Assembly: GCA_021732245.1 (NCBI GenBank)
Contig: JAKFVJ010000136.1
Coordinates: 1-6,600, forward strand
Origin: Candidatus Obscuribacterales bacterium
GTDB taxonomy: Bacteria > Cyanobacteriota > Vampirovibrionia > Obscuribacterales > Obscuribacteraceae
Direction of reading: 5' to 3'
DNA: 6,600 nt
The notes below the pieces were generated by a model. It was not told where the DNA came from. It was given only the letters and a program-made list of their open reading frames with translations, and did no database searches. The translations under genes were made by a program, and so were the position numbers. Below, in pieces: positions 6,359-6,600 of the stretch (positions are counted from its first letter, which is position 1; the number at the start of each line of letters is the position of its first letter).

Positions 6359-6600
6359 ATGAAAGTCGCTAAAACTCAGGCGTTGCTAATGACCGTCATG
6401 GCAATCAACATGATTACCCTGTACATGACACCTGCCGGCAAGTGCTATGCCACCGAAGAAGTGCAAGCTCTGCCTAATCTCATATACAGGTCCGCCTACA
6501 ATGGGCAGGTGCCGCAAATGACAGATGAGCAATGGCGCAAAATTGTTTTTCTCTACTCCGCTTACAATCAGACCAAGACAAATTTTCAAGACCAAATTAC
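6359..6600 (+). CDS. Exported protein, N-terminal part, function unknown
   Basis: An open frame runs off the window's right edge. From ATG 6359 the product begins with a basic start (MKVAKTQ), a hydrophobic core to about residue 25, and a likely signal-peptidase site after CYA near residue 31, before TEEVQ. The 49 or so mature residues visible are hydrophilic (QMTDEQWRKIVFLYSAYNQ) and I do not recognise them. The start is uncertain: an in-frame ATG at 6326 directly abuts AAGGAG (6320-6325), too close to be a normal ribosome-binding arrangement, and ATG 6359 has no Shine-Dalgarno site. An in-frame TAG at 6296-6298 sets the upstream limit. It lies about 100 bases after the toxin gene on the same strand and is probably unrelated to it. 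Confidence 0.6.
   Translation, partial: MKVAKTQALLMTVMAINMITLYMTPAGKCYATEEVQALPNLIYRSAYNGQVPQMTDEQWRKIVFLYSAYNQTKTNFQDQI

Noticed and set aside
1..6600. CRISPR arrays, tRNA or rRNA genes
   Set aside because: No regularly spaced repeats, cloverleaf sequences or ribosomal RNA segments were seen on either strand.

Overview
The window is bacterial DNA of mixed origin. It has compact, overlapping genes, sigma70-like promoter elements and Shine-Dalgarno sites. The species cannot be named from the sequence; the last, partial gene encodes an apparently exported protein.

Left edge (1-610, minus strand): a broken gene for an AAA_14/DUF4143-type ATPase. It lacks its P-loop end and carries an in-frame TAA at 38-40. 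Recognisable family sequence continues in frame beyond that stop.

Middle (622-4601, minus strand): a tightly packed four-gene block, read right to left. In order it encodes a full-length tyrosine recombinase, a TniA/Mu-like DDE transposase, a TniB/TnsC-like AAA+ ATPase, and a very small tyrosine recombinase with only a catalytic domain. The genes overlap or lie within 5 bases of each other, so the block looks like the core of a transposon. Its chemistry is Tn5053/Tn7/Mu-like, but tyrosine recombinases stand where Tn5053 relatives have TniQ and a serine resolvase. Directly upstream of the first recombinase is a 34-bp site with 14-bp inverted arms and a 6-bp centre, the layout of a tyrosine-recombinase core site.

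Spacer (4602-4886): the 34-bp site, a possible 33-codon minus-strand gene, and a strong extended -10 promoter with a perfect 7-bp inverted repeat firing to the right.

Right part (4887-6256, plus strand): a two-gene RES/Xre-type toxin-antitoxin operon. The toxin is a RES-domain protein, a family known to destroy NAD+. The antitoxin is unusual: a complete CheY-like receiver domain, with all its phosphorylation-site residues, is fused in front of the normal HTH plus Xre/MbcA/ParS toxin-binding region. This suggests a toxin-antitoxin pair that could be gated by phosphorylation, and it is the most interesting item in the window.

Right edge (6359-6600, plus strand): the start of a gene for a protein with a signal peptide, cut off by the window.
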